A DNA stretch of 37,990 bases from an uncultured Paracoccaceae bacterium (GTDB taxonomy: Bacteria > Pseudomonadota > Alphaproteobacteria > Rhodobacterales > Rhodobacteraceae), in assembly GCA_947499715.1 (NCBI GenBank), contig CANMPL010000017.1:1-37990 (forward strand), read 5' to 3'. Of this stretch, positions 25,720 to 34,599 are shown piece by piece. Numbering within the stretch: position 1 is the stretch's first letter; every line of letters starts with the position of its first letter. Made by a program: the position numbers and the translations under genes. The notes beneath the pieces are model-generated. The model was not told where the DNA came from. It saw nothing but the letters and a program-made list of their open reading frames with translations, and made no database searches.

Positions 25720-26796
25720 TCAGGACACCCCTGTTTCGTTGTAGAAATCATCCATCATCGCAGGCGGCACGGTAAAGCCCTGACTGCGGCGCAGGCTGAT
25801 CTGGGTTTCGCGCAGCGCGATATCATTCTGCACGGCCCCCACGGGCAGCGCACCGCACCAGCACATCGAAAACTGCTTTTGGCCGGGATCAAGCGCGAGG
25901 GTCTCGATCCGCATGTCCTGCGGCACCCAAGCGCCGCGAAAGTGGCTGTCGACCGCAAAATCCAGCACCGGCAGCGTGAATTCGGGCGCTGTGCCGCCGT
26001 CGCCCCAGGCGATATGGGTCAGCTTGACGACCTCGCCGCCCTTGAGGTGGCCGTCATAGCGTTGGTCCTTTGGCGCGGCATGGCGAAACGCGGGGTCATG
26101 GTCCTTTGGCAAAAGCGGCGCGCGCGTCTGCATCCAGTCTGTATCAAACGTGCCGGCCAGATTGGCGCGGTCCAGCCAATGCCGGGCAATCGGGCCAAAG
26201 CCCGCCGGTCTGGGCCGATCCTTGGGGCCTTTCCAGACCTCGCCCGCATGAAAAAGCCGCGGCGCCGCGACCCGGTCGCCGCGCCCTGCATCGGGGGCAA
26301 AGCCCTTGCCCACCGGGTTCGGCTCATAGCGCTGTTCCTGGCCGGCCTCATCCGTGATCGTCCCGCCAAAGCCCTGCGCATAGCTCAGCGCGATGCCCGC
26401 GGCGCTGTCGTCATTGACCTGCGCCCCCTTCATCCAGCGCCATGTCGCCGCAGGCCGCACCGTCAGCACCTTGGACCATCCGCCAACCGCTGCCGCGACC
26501 GGATAGGCGGTGCCTTGCCGCCAGTCCTTTGGCGGCGCGCTTTCGCCCTGCACCAGAATATCAGTGGCTGATTTCGGCAGGCTCAGGTCCACATCCGCCA
26601 GCAGCAAACCGGCCTCATCCGTCTGGGGTTGCGTCACCAACGGGGCCTGCTCTGCCGCCAGCCGCACCCGGCCATCATCGCCGACGTCAAAACTGGCCTT
26701 GATCCAGACGCACCAGTAAGCGGCAGCCTTTTCGTCGCGCTCAAACTGCGCGGTGGCGGCGAATGGTGTCGCGTTATGAAGTTCCCATAATTGCAT
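25720..26796 (-). CDS. DUF2169-family T6SS effector adaptor
   Basis: A 358-residue DUF2169 protein. Key segments are the opening LWELHNATPFAA, YEPNPVGKGFAP, the long RPAGFGPIARHWLDR stretch, DWMQTRAPLLPKDHDPAF and LKGGEVVKL. DUF2169 proteins are known from T6SS loci, next to PAAR-like DUF4150 proteins, where they help load or stabilise effectors on the VgrG spike. It lies between the DUF6484-like gene and the PAAR-nuclease gene, with a four-base overlap upstream. Confidence 0.88.
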   Translation of the reverse strand: MQLWELHNATPFAATAQFERDEKAAAYWCVWIKASFDVGDDGRVRLAAEQAPLVTQPQTDEAGLLLADVDLSLPKSATDILVQGESAPPKDWRQGTAYPVAAAVGGWSKVLTVRPAATWRWMKGAQVNDDSAAGIALSYAQGFGGTITDEAGQEQRYEPNPVGKGFAPDAGRGDRVAAPRLFHAGEVWKGPKDRPRPAGFGPIARHWLDRANLAGTFDTDWMQTRAPLLPKDHDPAFRHAAPKDQRYDGHLKGGEVVKLTHIAWGDGGTAPEFTLPVLDFAVDSHFRGAWVPQDMRIETLALDPGQKQFSMCWCGALPVGAVQNDIALRETQISLRRSQGFTVPPAMMDDFYNETGVS

Positions 26797-27143
26797 CAGT
26801 TCAGATCAATCGTTGCCCCCTCGACCCGCACCGCATTGCGCACGCGCAGGCCAAAGCTGCCCCCCTCGATCCGCACCGACCCGTCGGGGGCCAGCGTCAG
26901 ACTGGCCTCTCCGCTTCGCAGCACGACGGGGGCATCGCCCCCCTGCCCGGCGTCTGCCCGGTCAATCACCCCCAGCGCCAGCACCGCGTCATCCTCACTG
27001 GCGACCGCCTGACACACCGCCTGCCCGCCCACATGGGACGCCGTAAACCGCTGCACCGCGATCACGCGGCGGTTCTCTCCCTCCAGCACCGGCACGCCCG
27101 CGGGCGTCACTTCAGTGATCTGGCGTAACACAAGTGGCGTCAC
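26796..27143 (-). CDS. small DUF6484-like T6SS protein
   Basis: A 115-residue protein starting with GTG at 27143 (GTGA overlap with the upstream stop). The C-terminal half, VVLRSGEASLTLAPDGSVR then IEGGSFGLRVRNAVRVEGATI, is the beta-rich pattern of DUF6484 proteins, which commonly sit beside DUF2169 genes in T6SS loci. Such proteins resemble the beta-helix tip of VgrG. Function is unproven; a spike-associated role is likely. Confidence 0.65.
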   Translation of the reverse strand: MTPLVLRQITEVTPAGVPVLEGENRRVIAVQRFTASHVGGQAVCQAVASEDDAVLALGVIDRADAGQGGDAPVVLRSGEASLTLAPDGSVRIEGGSFGLRVRNAVRVEGATIDLN

Positions 27144-27943
27144 ATCAGCCCCCCGGCTGCGCGGGCATAGGCGGCCAGTATGCTATCTGGGATCTGACTG
27201 CCCGGCTCGGCGCGGCCGTTCAGCCAGTCTTGCAAATCAGGGTTCCGCCGCCATGCCAGATCGGTCTCGGGCACCGTTTCGGCCACATCGGTCGGGATCA
27301 AGGACGCCAATTGCCCACGCGAGCGCGGATCAATCAGCGTGTTGTAGATGTCCATCGCCAGCCTTTCGCCTTCACCCCAGGCCAGCATCCCCATCTGCAT
27401 GCTGTCGATATAATAGGGCATCGGGAAGCCGGTGATGCTGATCTCTACCGCAAGTGGCGTGCGCAAAGACTTTTGATCGCGTTCGTTAAGCGGTGTTCCG
27501 TCCATCATGCTGAAGAACGCCAGAAACCGACCTTCACCAGCGCTCATAACTGAAGCATTCCAAGCAAGCCGAAAATCCATCAGAGACTTGGCTTGCGGAA
27601 ACAAAGTTCCGGCGGCTCGGGCGAGCTCGCAGGCATAAAGCACCGCAGGATCCGCATCGAGCGACGCGGGATCTGCCGCAAACCTATGCCGCAAATACCC
27701 AATCGCATGTCCAAAGTCTGGGGAAAGCGCTAATGCTGCTTGATGCGCATTTTGTAAATGGTTCAATGTCCGCGCGCGGATGACCTGCCAAAACGGAGTG
27801 CCGGCTTCAATCGCCTCCATGATCATCCGCAACATCCGATCAAGCCCGTCTGTGGACACCGGGTTGCCCACGCGCCACGCTTGGAAGGCCCTGATGTGGT
27901 CCAGTATGACCGCGTCATCAAGTATTTTGGTTTGTTGTTGCAC
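27140..27943 (-). CDS. putative immunity protein for the upstream toxin
   Basis: A 267-residue, mostly helical protein that I do not recognise. It starts with GTG at 27943, overlapping the TAG of the toxin gene, after a strong GGAGAAGG site. Position directly behind a polymorphic-toxin gene and a visible drop in GC content across its first half, shared with the toxin's C-terminal domain, suggest the two moved in together as a toxin/immunity cassette. It has no signal peptide, so it would protect a cytoplasmic target. Confidence 0.6.
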   Translation of the reverse strand: MQQQTKILDDAVILDHIRAFQAWRVGNPVSTDGLDRMLRMIMEAIEAGTPFWQVIRARTLNHLQNAHQAALALSPDFGHAIGYLRHRFAADPASLDADPAVLYACELARAAGTLFPQAKSLMDFRLAWNASVMSAGEGRFLAFFSMMDGTPLNERDQKSLRTPLAVEISITGFPMPYYIDSMQMGMLAWGEGERLAMDIYNTLIDPRSRGQLASLIPTDVAETVPETDLAWRRNPDLQDWLNGRAEPGSQIPDSILAAYARAAGGLM

Positions 27944-29688
27944 TACCTTCTCCCCTCGGCCTCTGGTACGTCACCTTCGATGTACCAGCCAAAATCACGG
28001 CCGCCGGTTCCGTCCTCAGCCACAAGTCGTCCGGCCTCTTCCGCCTCGACCCAATGCTTGTTACCGGGCAAGTCACGCCAGCTTTGACGGTTTTCGACCA
28101 GATCGGACGGCTCAGGTCTGAAACTACGTGGAACGTGCCACTGCCGCACGCCGCCCTCGGTGCTTCGGGTGACACCATCGACCGAAAAGTTGTCTCCGAA
28201 TCCCGGTGTGCCGCGCCCCTGGAACGCAAGGCCAGGTTTGTCGGAAACATCGATAATACCCAAGCGTTTGCCCACGGAATTGATTCCCAGTTGGCTTGGC
28301 GTCACTGCACCGCCAGAGGGATCATAAAACGCGCCAAAGTGGCGCGTCTGCGTGCCATCGGGCAGGACATTGCGTTCATCGCGCCAATTTCCAAGTAAGT
28401 GTGGCGGCGGAAATTTGACGATCTCCATGGGAAGATCTGTTGTCATGCCGGTGTGGATTGCGGATTGTGCGCCATATTCTGCCTCATATGCATCGCGCAG
28501 GTTTGTCCGGGCGCGGCGTTGTGCAGGACTGTTGCCCGCCATCGCCGCCATTCGCACATCTCGGTCAGAAACACGCGCCATGATCCGATCATATTCCTGA
28601 TCCCGCCGACGCAAGCGCGTTGCCTGCACCGCGCCGGGATCACCAGCATCATCTGTCGGTTCGGTGCTGCCTTGGTTTTCTTCGTTCAACAAACGCTTTT
28701 CGTCGTTGGTCAAATCGCGCGAGACATCAACTTCGCGGCTATAAAAGGATTCTGGCCTTGCGACGGGCATATTCAGTTCTGACGCATCCACGCGGCGCAG
28801 CTCGATGGAAAAACGCGCGGCAGCGGCGGCGTGCTTCATCTCTTCCGCAGACCGGCGCAGCACCCCCGCCCCGACTTTCACGACCCGAATTGCTGCCGCC
28901 ACTGCACTGGCGATGATCGGGGCCATCGCGACGGTCACGCCGCCAGTTGCGGCGATCACCGCGGCGGTGATGATGGCGACCACAATCTCGACGTGAAAGA
29001 TCTCGACCCCGTCGACCACAATCTTACCTGCGGCGACCAGATATTTGCCTTCCGCCACCAACGCCATCTTGTCGTTGTAATAGTCCTTGGCCTTGTTCCA
29101 GACCCCTGACCAGAACGCCCGCCATTCCGCGGCGATCTGCGCGCGGCGCTGGGTTTCAAGTTGCGCGATCAAGTTGGCCTTGTCGCGGGCCGCAGCCAAG
29201 CGTTGGCGCAGCGCCGCACCCAGCCCGTGCCGGTGCATCGCGTCATCAAAGACCGCGTCGCGCCCCCCCTGCCCCATATGATCCATGGTGCCGGACCCCT
29301 GATCATTGGGATGCCCAAGCGGGAAGATGTCGTCGACCAGCCGCAGCGAATAAGGCTCCACCGATGTATCGTTCATCATATCGGTGCGCAGCGCGTCTTG
29401 TTCCGCGCGCAATTCCCGGTGCAGGCGGTCAATCTCTTGGTTCAACGGCCCGGTTTCGGGGTTCAGAAAATCCGACAGCGCGGCCAAGATAGCCTCGCGC
29501 GCTTTGTCGACATCTTCGTCGGTGTCGTTGGGCCCCTTGATCCCCGCCACCAACCCGGCAAAGCGATACTGCGCCGCAACCCGGTTCATCGCCTCTTGCG
29601 CGTATTCCGACACTTCCGTTGCCTGATCGGCAAAGGTATCGCCGGGCAGCTGATCGGGGGATAGAAAAGCCTCTTCCGCGTAACCCAT
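27943..29688 (-). CDS. polymorphic toxin-like T6SS effector, novel or poorly known C-terminal domain
   Basis: A 581-residue protein. Residues 1-225 are charged and helical (EIDRLHRELRAEQDALRTD; LIAQLETQRRAQIAAEWRAFW). Residues 233-275 form a long hydrophobic stretch (IVVAIITAAVIAATGGVTVAM, then IIASAVAAAIRVV), probably a membrane-insertion segment for entry. Residues 365-581 form a separate domain with different composition: FGAFYDPSGGAVTPSQLGIN, GKRLGIIDV, GFGDNFSVDGV and EGGVRQWHVPRSF. The G-F-DPxG and late GG-Q pattern faintly recalls the Tox-46/TNT NAD-glycohydrolase-like toxins, but the match is too weak to name. It follows vgrG and the 114-residue gene with tight spacing. Confidence 0.75.
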   Translation of the reverse strand: MGYAEEAFLSPDQLPGDTFADQATEVSEYAQEAMNRVAAQYRFAGLVAGIKGPNDTDEDVDKAREAILAALSDFLNPETGPLNQEIDRLHRELRAEQDALRTDMMNDTSVEPYSLRLVDDIFPLGHPNDQGSGTMDHMGQGGRDAVFDDAMHRHGLGAALRQRLAAARDKANLIAQLETQRRAQIAAEWRAFWSGVWNKAKDYYNDKMALVAEGKYLVAAGKIVVDGVEIFHVEIVVAIITAAVIAATGGVTVAMAPIIASAVAAAIRVVKVGAGVLRRSAEEMKHAAAAARFSIELRRVDASELNMPVARPESFYSREVDVSRDLTNDEKRLLNEENQGSTEPTDDAGDPGAVQATRLRRRDQEYDRIMARVSDRDVRMAAMAGNSPAQRRARTNLRDAYEAEYGAQSAIHTGMTTDLPMEIVKFPPPHLLGNWRDERNVLPDGTQTRHFGAFYDPSGGAVTPSQLGINSVGKRLGIIDVSDKPGLAFQGRGTPGFGDNFSVDGVTRSTEGGVRQWHVPRSFRPEPSDLVENRQSWRDLPGNKHWVEAEEAGRLVAEDGTGGRDFGWYIEGDVPEAEGRR

Positions 29689-29690
29689 TT

Positions 29691-30035
29691 CTAGCCCCTG
29701 TAGGTGTAGAAAAAGTTGCGCATGTTCATCACGCTCAGCGCCTTGAGGTTCGGCGTTGACCGGCGGCCGGGCGGTGGTGGCACAAGGCCAAAGCCAAGCT
29801 GCCCAATCGCCGCCTCCATCATATCCAGCGCTCCGGTATCATCTTCGTGGACCGCCCGCGCGGTCGCCATCGCATCCGCCCGCTTCTGCGCCATGATCTT
29901 CAGGTCAACCTCGTTGCCCAGCACATTTTCGGTCGGCGTCACACCCAGATCGGCAAAGAACGCCTTGCGCATCTTTTCGCGCAGCGCTTTGCGTTCCGGT
30001 TCCTGCTGGCCGAATGTTCCCTTGCGAAAGCTCAT
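29691..30035 (-). CDS. small hypothetical protein between vgrG and toxin
   Basis: A 114-residue protein, charged at the N-terminus (ERKALREKMRKAFFADLG) and ending in NMRNFFYTYRG. It overlaps the vgrG stop by four bases and the toxin start is two bases beyond its own stop. I do not recognise a family. Size and place suit an adaptor or chaperone joining the toxin to VgrG, which is inference. Confidence 0.75.
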   Translation of the reverse strand: MSFRKGTFGQQEPERKALREKMRKAFFADLGVTPTENVLGNEVDLKIMAQKRADAMATARAVHEDDTGALDMMEAAIGQLGFGLVPPPPGRRSTPNLKALSVMNMRNFFYTYRG

Positions 30036-32113
30036 CAGTTGACGTCCACCTTGCCGCCGTCGATATCAACGGTCGAGGATCCGACAACCTTGACGTTCAC
30101 CCCTTCGATGAACACATCGCCGTTTTCATTCAGCTGGATCTTGGACTTGCCGCAGACAAATTCCATCCGCTTGCCTGCCACCACAACCTTGTTCTGGCCG
30201 ATCTCTTCATAAGACCCCAGCAAGACGCTTTCGTTCTTCAAACCAGCGACCGAGACCTGATAGCCGCCGCCCACCGCAAGGGTCTTGGCACCGCCCACAA
30301 TCTCGGAAGAGCTGACCATGACCGTTTCGGCCTTGTTCTTGGCCACACCGATCACAAGGTTCCCCTCGCCCATGTTAAAGGCATCCGGCAGACCCAGCTT
30401 GTTGGTGATATCACCCAGCGTACTGGTCAGCGCCTTGAACTTGCCCAGTACAAAACTCTGTAGCTTGTTTGGCCCCACCATCAGGGTCATATTGCCGCCG
30501 ATCACCTCGTGGTGGTTGTTGCCGACATCAATATTCTTGTTGCGCCCGACGCTTTCGATCTGGTTGCGGTCGATCCGTTTGGTGCGGTCATTTTCGATAT
30601 GGATCTCGTGATCCTTCTGCCCGTGCAGATAGACCTTTTCGCGGCCCTTCTCGTCCTCAAAAGTGAATTCGTTGAACCCGGTGCCCTTGTGCGTGTCACT
30701 GCGAAAGACGCTCTTGGTCTTATGCGCGGGCAACTCATAGGGCGGGTCATTCTTGCCGTTGTAAACGCAGCCCGTCACCAGCGGTTTGTCAGGGTCGCCT
30801 TCAAGGAATTCGACCACAACTTCCATCCCGATCCGCGGGATCACCATCCCGCCCCACCCCTTGGACGCCCAGTTCTGGCTGACCCGGCAGCGCATCGAAT
30901 AGCGCTTGTCCAGATCCCAGTGGAAATGCACCAGAATGCGACCGTATTCGTCGCAATCAATCTCGCCCTCACCCACGACCGTTGCGGTCTGCGGGCCCTG
31001 CACAACCGCGCGCGGGGTCTTGCATTCGGGGCGTAGCGGCGCCGTGCCCGGCATAAACAGATAGCGGCCCTCATAGGCGGCTTCACTATTGTCGGCGCCG
31101 CTGTCGTAACCCCCTGCGGTATAGCTGTGCTGCACCCGCAGGCACAGGGATTTGCCAACGCCCGGCACCTTGTCACCCATCAGCATGACGGTGTGACCGG
31201 CCCGCAGCGTGGCGCAATCCCCGATCGCATCATGGCGCGGATCCTGACCGCGTTCCTGATCGACCCGCATCCGTGCCACCTTTTTGCCGGTGGTCTGGTC
31301 CAGATAATCGCCGGGGTAATCATAGCTTTCGATCTGCCCTTCGGCATAGGCGGCATCGCCTGTGCGGTCGGCCTCCATCGCGGCTGTTGGCGTCTTGAAG
31401 TTGTAGTCGGTCAGCCGGATCGCGCCCGTGGTCATCCGGCGCGCCGGACGCATTTGCCAGAAATGTTCCTCATCCGCGCGGTGCCCGCTGGCGGTGCTGA
31501 TGAACTTGCGGGATCCGCCGGGCAGATCGTCATGGGCGCTGATATTATCGGTCAGCACCAGCGTGTGCGACCCCTCGGCATGTGCGAAATGATAGCTGAT
31601 CCCAAACCGTTCCATCATTCGCGTGGCGAAATCCAGATCGCTCTCGCGGTATTGCACGGTATATTCCAGCGTCGGGTAATCGCCCGTCAGCCGGTTCTCG
31701 ACCGCTGGTTCGCCCAACCCGGAATAGGGGGCAAAAACCTCTGTCAGGATATCGACGACCGTCATCTGGTGGTAAATCTGCTGCTTGCGTCGCTGTCCCA
31801 ACAGCCAGAACCAGGGCCGCAACGTCAGGCCATAACGCCAACCGCCCGGACCGGGGCCAAGCAGCCGCGCCTCTGTGATGATGCCGTCAAATGGCGTCTC
31901 ATCGTGGTCAAAACTCTTCAGGCTGACGGTCGCATGGGTGCCAATCAGCGCCTCAAAATTCAGATCATCGGCAAGTGCAACAGCCTCGATTCGGTAGTCA
32001 AACACGTCATTGACGTGCTCTGCCCCGTCGAACCGAACGAGGTTGAGGACGTCTTGCCCCAGAACGGTCGACAACCGCCCCATGCGCGCGTCCTGCTTGA
32101 ACGGAGCGTTCAT
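30035..32113 (-). CDS. vgrG: type VI secretion spike protein VgrG
   Basis: A 692-residue VgrG. The N-terminal two thirds show the gp27-like core (LNLVRFDGAEHVNDVFDYRI, ESDLDFATRMMERFGISYHF), followed by the gp5 OB-fold and needle base (CRVSQNWASKGWGGMVIPRI, EGDPDKPLVTGCVYNG) and the beta-helix (HKGTGFNEFTFEDEKG, then the D/N-rich repeats). It ends in a short beta extension (KIQLNENGDVFIEG ... DGGKVDVN), with no large C-terminal toxin domain. It heads the operon and divergently faces repA. No T6SS sheath, baseplate, ClpV or membrane-complex genes are on the plasmid, so it must use a machine encoded elsewhere. Confidence 0.95.
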   Translation of the reverse strand: MNAPFKQDARMGRLSTVLGQDVLNLVRFDGAEHVNDVFDYRIEAVALADDLNFEALIGTHATVSLKSFDHDETPFDGIITEARLLGPGPGGWRYGLTLRPWFWLLGQRRKQQIYHQMTVVDILTEVFAPYSGLGEPAVENRLTGDYPTLEYTVQYRESDLDFATRMMERFGISYHFAHAEGSHTLVLTDNISAHDDLPGGSRKFISTASGHRADEEHFWQMRPARRMTTGAIRLTDYNFKTPTAAMEADRTGDAAYAEGQIESYDYPGDYLDQTTGKKVARMRVDQERGQDPRHDAIGDCATLRAGHTVMLMGDKVPGVGKSLCLRVQHSYTAGGYDSGADNSEAAYEGRYLFMPGTAPLRPECKTPRAVVQGPQTATVVGEGEIDCDEYGRILVHFHWDLDKRYSMRCRVSQNWASKGWGGMVIPRIGMEVVVEFLEGDPDKPLVTGCVYNGKNDPPYELPAHKTKSVFRSDTHKGTGFNEFTFEDEKGREKVYLHGQKDHEIHIENDRTKRIDRNQIESVGRNKNIDVGNNHHEVIGGNMTLMVGPNKLQSFVLGKFKALTSTLGDITNKLGLPDAFNMGEGNLVIGVAKNKAETVMVSSSEIVGGAKTLAVGGGYQVSVAGLKNESVLLGSYEEIGQNKVVVAGKRMEFVCGKSKIQLNENGDVFIEGVNVKVVGSSTVDIDGGKVDVN

Positions 32114-32346
32114 GTCAAAAATCCTGTCTTAAATCAGTGGTTTCCACACAAAGTGCAAGGTGACGACTCAACGGCAAGTTGTCAATTTGCGTGGCTTACT
32201 CTTTGCGCAAAATCGCCTGTCGTCTGTGGTTATTGGGTGCGGGCATCGCTTTGGCCTCTTGTGCTTGGCTGCCGGGGTGACGCAACATCTGCACAATTGT
32301 CTTGCCCGAATCCCCTTTCCTTGCCATTCATATACGCTAAGAGGTG
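32114..32346. other. divergent vgrG/repA promoter region
   Basis: No gene is seen. The stretch must hold the vgrG promoter (minus) and the repA promoter (plus). A partial parS-like half-site, GTTGTCAA, lies at 32173-32180. I cannot assign -35/-10 boxes with confidence. Confidence 0.4.
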
Positions 32347-32382
32347 GTTCAAACGATAAAAACCGTAACAAACGGTTTGAAC
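32347..32382. promoter_or_regulatory. nested inverted repeats upstream of repA
   Basis: The outer pair is GTTCAAAC (32347-32354) and GTTTGAAC (32375-32382), arms perfectly complementary. Inside lies AAACCGT-AACAA-ACGGTTT (32360-32378), a seven-bp stem. The block ends 12 bases before the chosen repA ATG. RepA/RepB autoregulation in repABC plasmids acts on dyads in this place, so it is a probable operator. Confidence 0.55.
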
Positions 32383-32394
32383 ATGGGCAGAGAC

Positions 32395-33582
32395 ATGACC
32401 GACCGCAAACGAATAGACGCCCTTGTTGGGCACCACGCTGAACGATTGTCAGCGCGGCTGCAAGCACATCGCGCGCAGCTTTTTCCACCCGACGCCCGGC
32501 GCGAGCTGCGCAAGTTCACCTCTGGCGAGGCGGCGGATCTGTTGGGTGTGAAAGACGCCTATCTGCGCAAGCTGCATCTTGATGGCCGCGGCCCCTCGCC
32601 CGAGGTGCGCACCGGCGGCCGCCGCTATTATTCTCCCGGTGATATTCAGGCTCTACGTGTCATGTTAGAGGCTGGAACCAAGACACCCGGCGCCTACCTG
32701 CCAGGGCGTCGCGACGGTGATCATCTTCAGGTGATCACCGTCATAAACTTCAAGGGTGGCTCCGGCAAAACCACCACCGCCGCGCATCTGGCGCAAAAGA
32801 TGGCGCTGGATGGTTACCGCGTCTTGGCCATCGACCTTGACCCGCAGGCCAGCCTGTCCGCCCTGCACGGCTTTCAGCCTGAATTTGACCTGCTGGACGG
32901 CGGCACGCTCTATGATGCGATCCGCTATGATGACCCCCTGCCCCTGCGCGATGTGATCCAGAAAAGCTATTTCACCAACCTCGACATCATCCCCGGCAAT
33001 CTGGACCTGATGGAGTTTGAGCACGATACCCCCCGCGCGTTGCTGCAACGTGATGGTAGCCTTTTCTTCACCCGCGTTGGCGACGCCCTTTCGACTGTTG
33101 AACAGGATTACGATGTTGTCGTCATCGACTGCCCACCGCAGCTTGGATATCTTACCATGTCGGCGCTTTCTGCCGCCACCGCTGTGCTTGTCACCGTGCA
33201 TCCCCAGATGCTGGATGTGATGTCGATGTGTCAGTTTTTGTTGATGGTTTCCAACCTCTTAGGCGTTGTGGCCGATGCCGGTGGCGATATGTCCTACGAC
33301 TGGCTGCGCTATGTCGTGACCCGCTATGAACCGGGCGACGGGCCGCAAAACCAGATGGTGGGTTTCATGCGCAATATGTTCGGCGATCACGTGCTGAACC
33401 ACACCGTTCTGAAATCTACCGCGATCTCGGACGCAGGCATTACCAAGCAGACACTTTACGAGGTTGAGAAGGGCCAGTTCACCCGCTCGACCTATGAACG
33501 CGCGATGGAAAGCCTCAACGCTGTAAACGTTGAAATCGAAGACCTCGTCCAAACCGCTTGGGGGCGCAAACATGGCACGTAA
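32395..33582 (+). CDS. repA: repABC partition ATPase RepA (ParA-like)
   Basis: A 395-residue ParA-type ATPase. An N-terminal helix-turn-helix region (FTSGEAADLLGVKDAYLRKL with GRRYYSPGDIQALR) gives DNA binding and autoregulation. The deviant Walker A motif is INFKGGSGKTTTAAHLA, followed by IDLDPQASLS and VVVIDCPPQLGYLTMSAL. The start could be the ATG at 32395 (MTDRKRIDAL, after GGGCAGAG) or at 32383; I prefer the former. It overlaps repB by 11 bases. With RepB and parS it segregates the plasmid and represses the operon. Confidence 0.94.
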   Translation: MTDRKRIDALVGHHAERLSARLQAHRAQLFPPDARRELRKFTSGEAADLLGVKDAYLRKLHLDGRGPSPEVRTGGRRYYSPGDIQALRVMLEAGTKTPGAYLPGRRDGDHLQVITVINFKGGSGKTTTAAHLAQKMALDGYRVLAIDLDPQASLSALHGFQPEFDLLDGGTLYDAIRYDDPLPLRDVIQKSYFTNLDIIPGNLDLMEFEHDTPRALLQRDGSLFFTRVGDALSTVEQDYDVVVIDCPPQLGYLTMSALSAATAVLVTVHPQMLDVMSMCQFLLMVSNLLGVVADAGGDMSYDWLRYVVTRYEPGDGPQNQMVGFMRNMFGDHVLNHTVLKSTAISDAGITKQTLYEVEKGQFTRSTYERAMESLNAVNVEIEDLVQTAWGRKHGT

Positions 33583-34483
33583 GGACCTTCTGAAAGGCTT
33601 GATGGACACGCCAGAAGCCCCCGCTGACCCCCCTGCCCGCGTTGATACCGCCAAGCCGCGCTATCAGACCGGCGCCATTGGCGCGGTTAGCCGCTCGATT
33701 GATGACCTCAAGCGCCGGGCCGTGGCGGACGTGGATCCGCGCCAGATTGATGCCGCCGGATTGCAGGATCGACTGGACGCGACGGACCCCGATTTTGAGA
33801 GTCTAAAGCGCTCGATAGAGACTTACGGACAGCAGGTTCCGGTGATGCTCCGGATCAATCCCAATGATGCCGAACGCTATCAGGTGGTCTATGGCCGCCG
33901 CCGTGTCGCGGCGCTCCTGGCGCTTGGTCGGCCGGTCAAGGCGCTGATCCGTGATCTTGACGACAAGGCGTTGATTATCGCCCAGGGGCAGGAAAACGCC
34001 GCCCGGCGCGATCTGTCCTTTATCGAGAAAGCCAACTTTGCCCGGCAGATGCGCGATGCCGGCTATGACCGCAAGATTATCTGCGACGCGCTCAACATGG
34101 ATAAGACCCTGATCTCTCGGATGTTGTCGGTTGCCGACAAGATCCCCGTCCCCTTGATCGAGGCGATCGGCTCTGCCCACGGTATTGGCCGCGACCGCTG
34201 GCTGGCGCTTGCGGGCAAGGTCGGCGGCAAAGATCTGACCAAATACGCCAAGGGCAAAACCTCTGACGCGCGCTTCGACGCCGTGATGGCCGCGCTCAAG
34301 ACGCCCAAACCCCCTGCCCGTCCGCCCGCGCCCGTCACAGCGCCCGACGGCACCGCACTGGGGCACGTGTCAACAAAAGGCAAACGCACCGTCCTCACGC
34401 TTGAGGACCCCGACTTTGCGCAGTGGGTCACCGACCAGCTGCCCGCCATTCACCGCGACTGGGCCAACCGGTCCGGCGAATAA
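33572..34483 (+). CDS. repB: repABC partition protein RepB (ParB-like)
   Basis: A 303-residue ParB-type protein. The ParB N-terminal domain has YQVVYGRRRVAALLALGRP and the ENAARRDLSFIEKANFARQM box, followed by the helix-turn-helix RKIICDALNMDKTLISRMLS. I start it at the ATG at 33572 (MARKDLLKGLMD), inside the repA end; a longer frame from 33530 lacks a ribosome-binding site. It should bind the GTTGACA-type palindromes at 34600-34615 and 35806-35821. Confidence 0.94.
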   Translation: MARKDLLKGLMDTPEAPADPPARVDTAKPRYQTGAIGAVSRSIDDLKRRAVADVDPRQIDAAGLQDRLDATDPDFESLKRSIETYGQQVPVMLRINPNDAERYQVVYGRRRVAALLALGRPVKALIRDLDDKALIIAQGQENAARRDLSFIEKANFARQMRDAGYDRKIICDALNMDKTLISRMLSVADKIPVPLIEAIGSAHGIGRDRWLALAGKVGGKDLTKYAKGKTSDARFDAVMAALKTPKPPARPPAPVTAPDGTALGHVSTKGKRTVLTLEDPDFAQWVTDQLPAIHRDWANRSGE

Positions 34484-34522
34484 CCAGAGCAGTCACAACA
34501 GGAGGCACGACACCGACAGAAG

Positions 34523-34559
34523 GAAAAGAAAAAGCCCCCCGGAAATCATCCCGAGAGGC
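34523..34559 (-). terminator. intrinsic terminator of the antisense RNA
   Basis: On the minus strand GCCTCTCGG and CCGGGGGGC pair (nine bp, including G-U pairs) around an eight-base loop, and the stem is followed by TTTTTCTTTTC. That is a good Rho-independent terminator pointing away from repC. Confidence 0.65.
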
Positions 34560-34578
34560 CTTTGGTTCGTAACTCGCA
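34524..34578 (-). ncRNA. repABC counter-transcribed antisense RNA (inc-alpha type)
   Basis: In the repB-repC gap a minus-strand promoter can be read: TTGACA (34614-34609, inside the palindrome) and TAGATT (34590-34585) with 18 bases between. A transcript starting near 34578 would end at the terminator at 34559-34523, giving about 55 nt. repABC plasmids are known to encode an antisense RNA of about this size here, which lowers RepC translation and causes incompatibility. Confidence 0.65.
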
Positions 34579-34599
34579 ATTCCGAATCTAAGGCTGATG

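Noticed and set aside
25696-26571. 291-codon plus-strand frame opposite the DUF2169 gene
   Set aside because: Antisense to a well-supported protein, with Arg/Pro/His-rich composition typical of a shadow frame.
31127-32359. 410-codon open frame on the plus strand opposite vgrG
   Set aside because: It lies wholly antisense to a clear VgrG, has no recognisable domain, and is the usual by-product of GC-rich codon use on the other strand.
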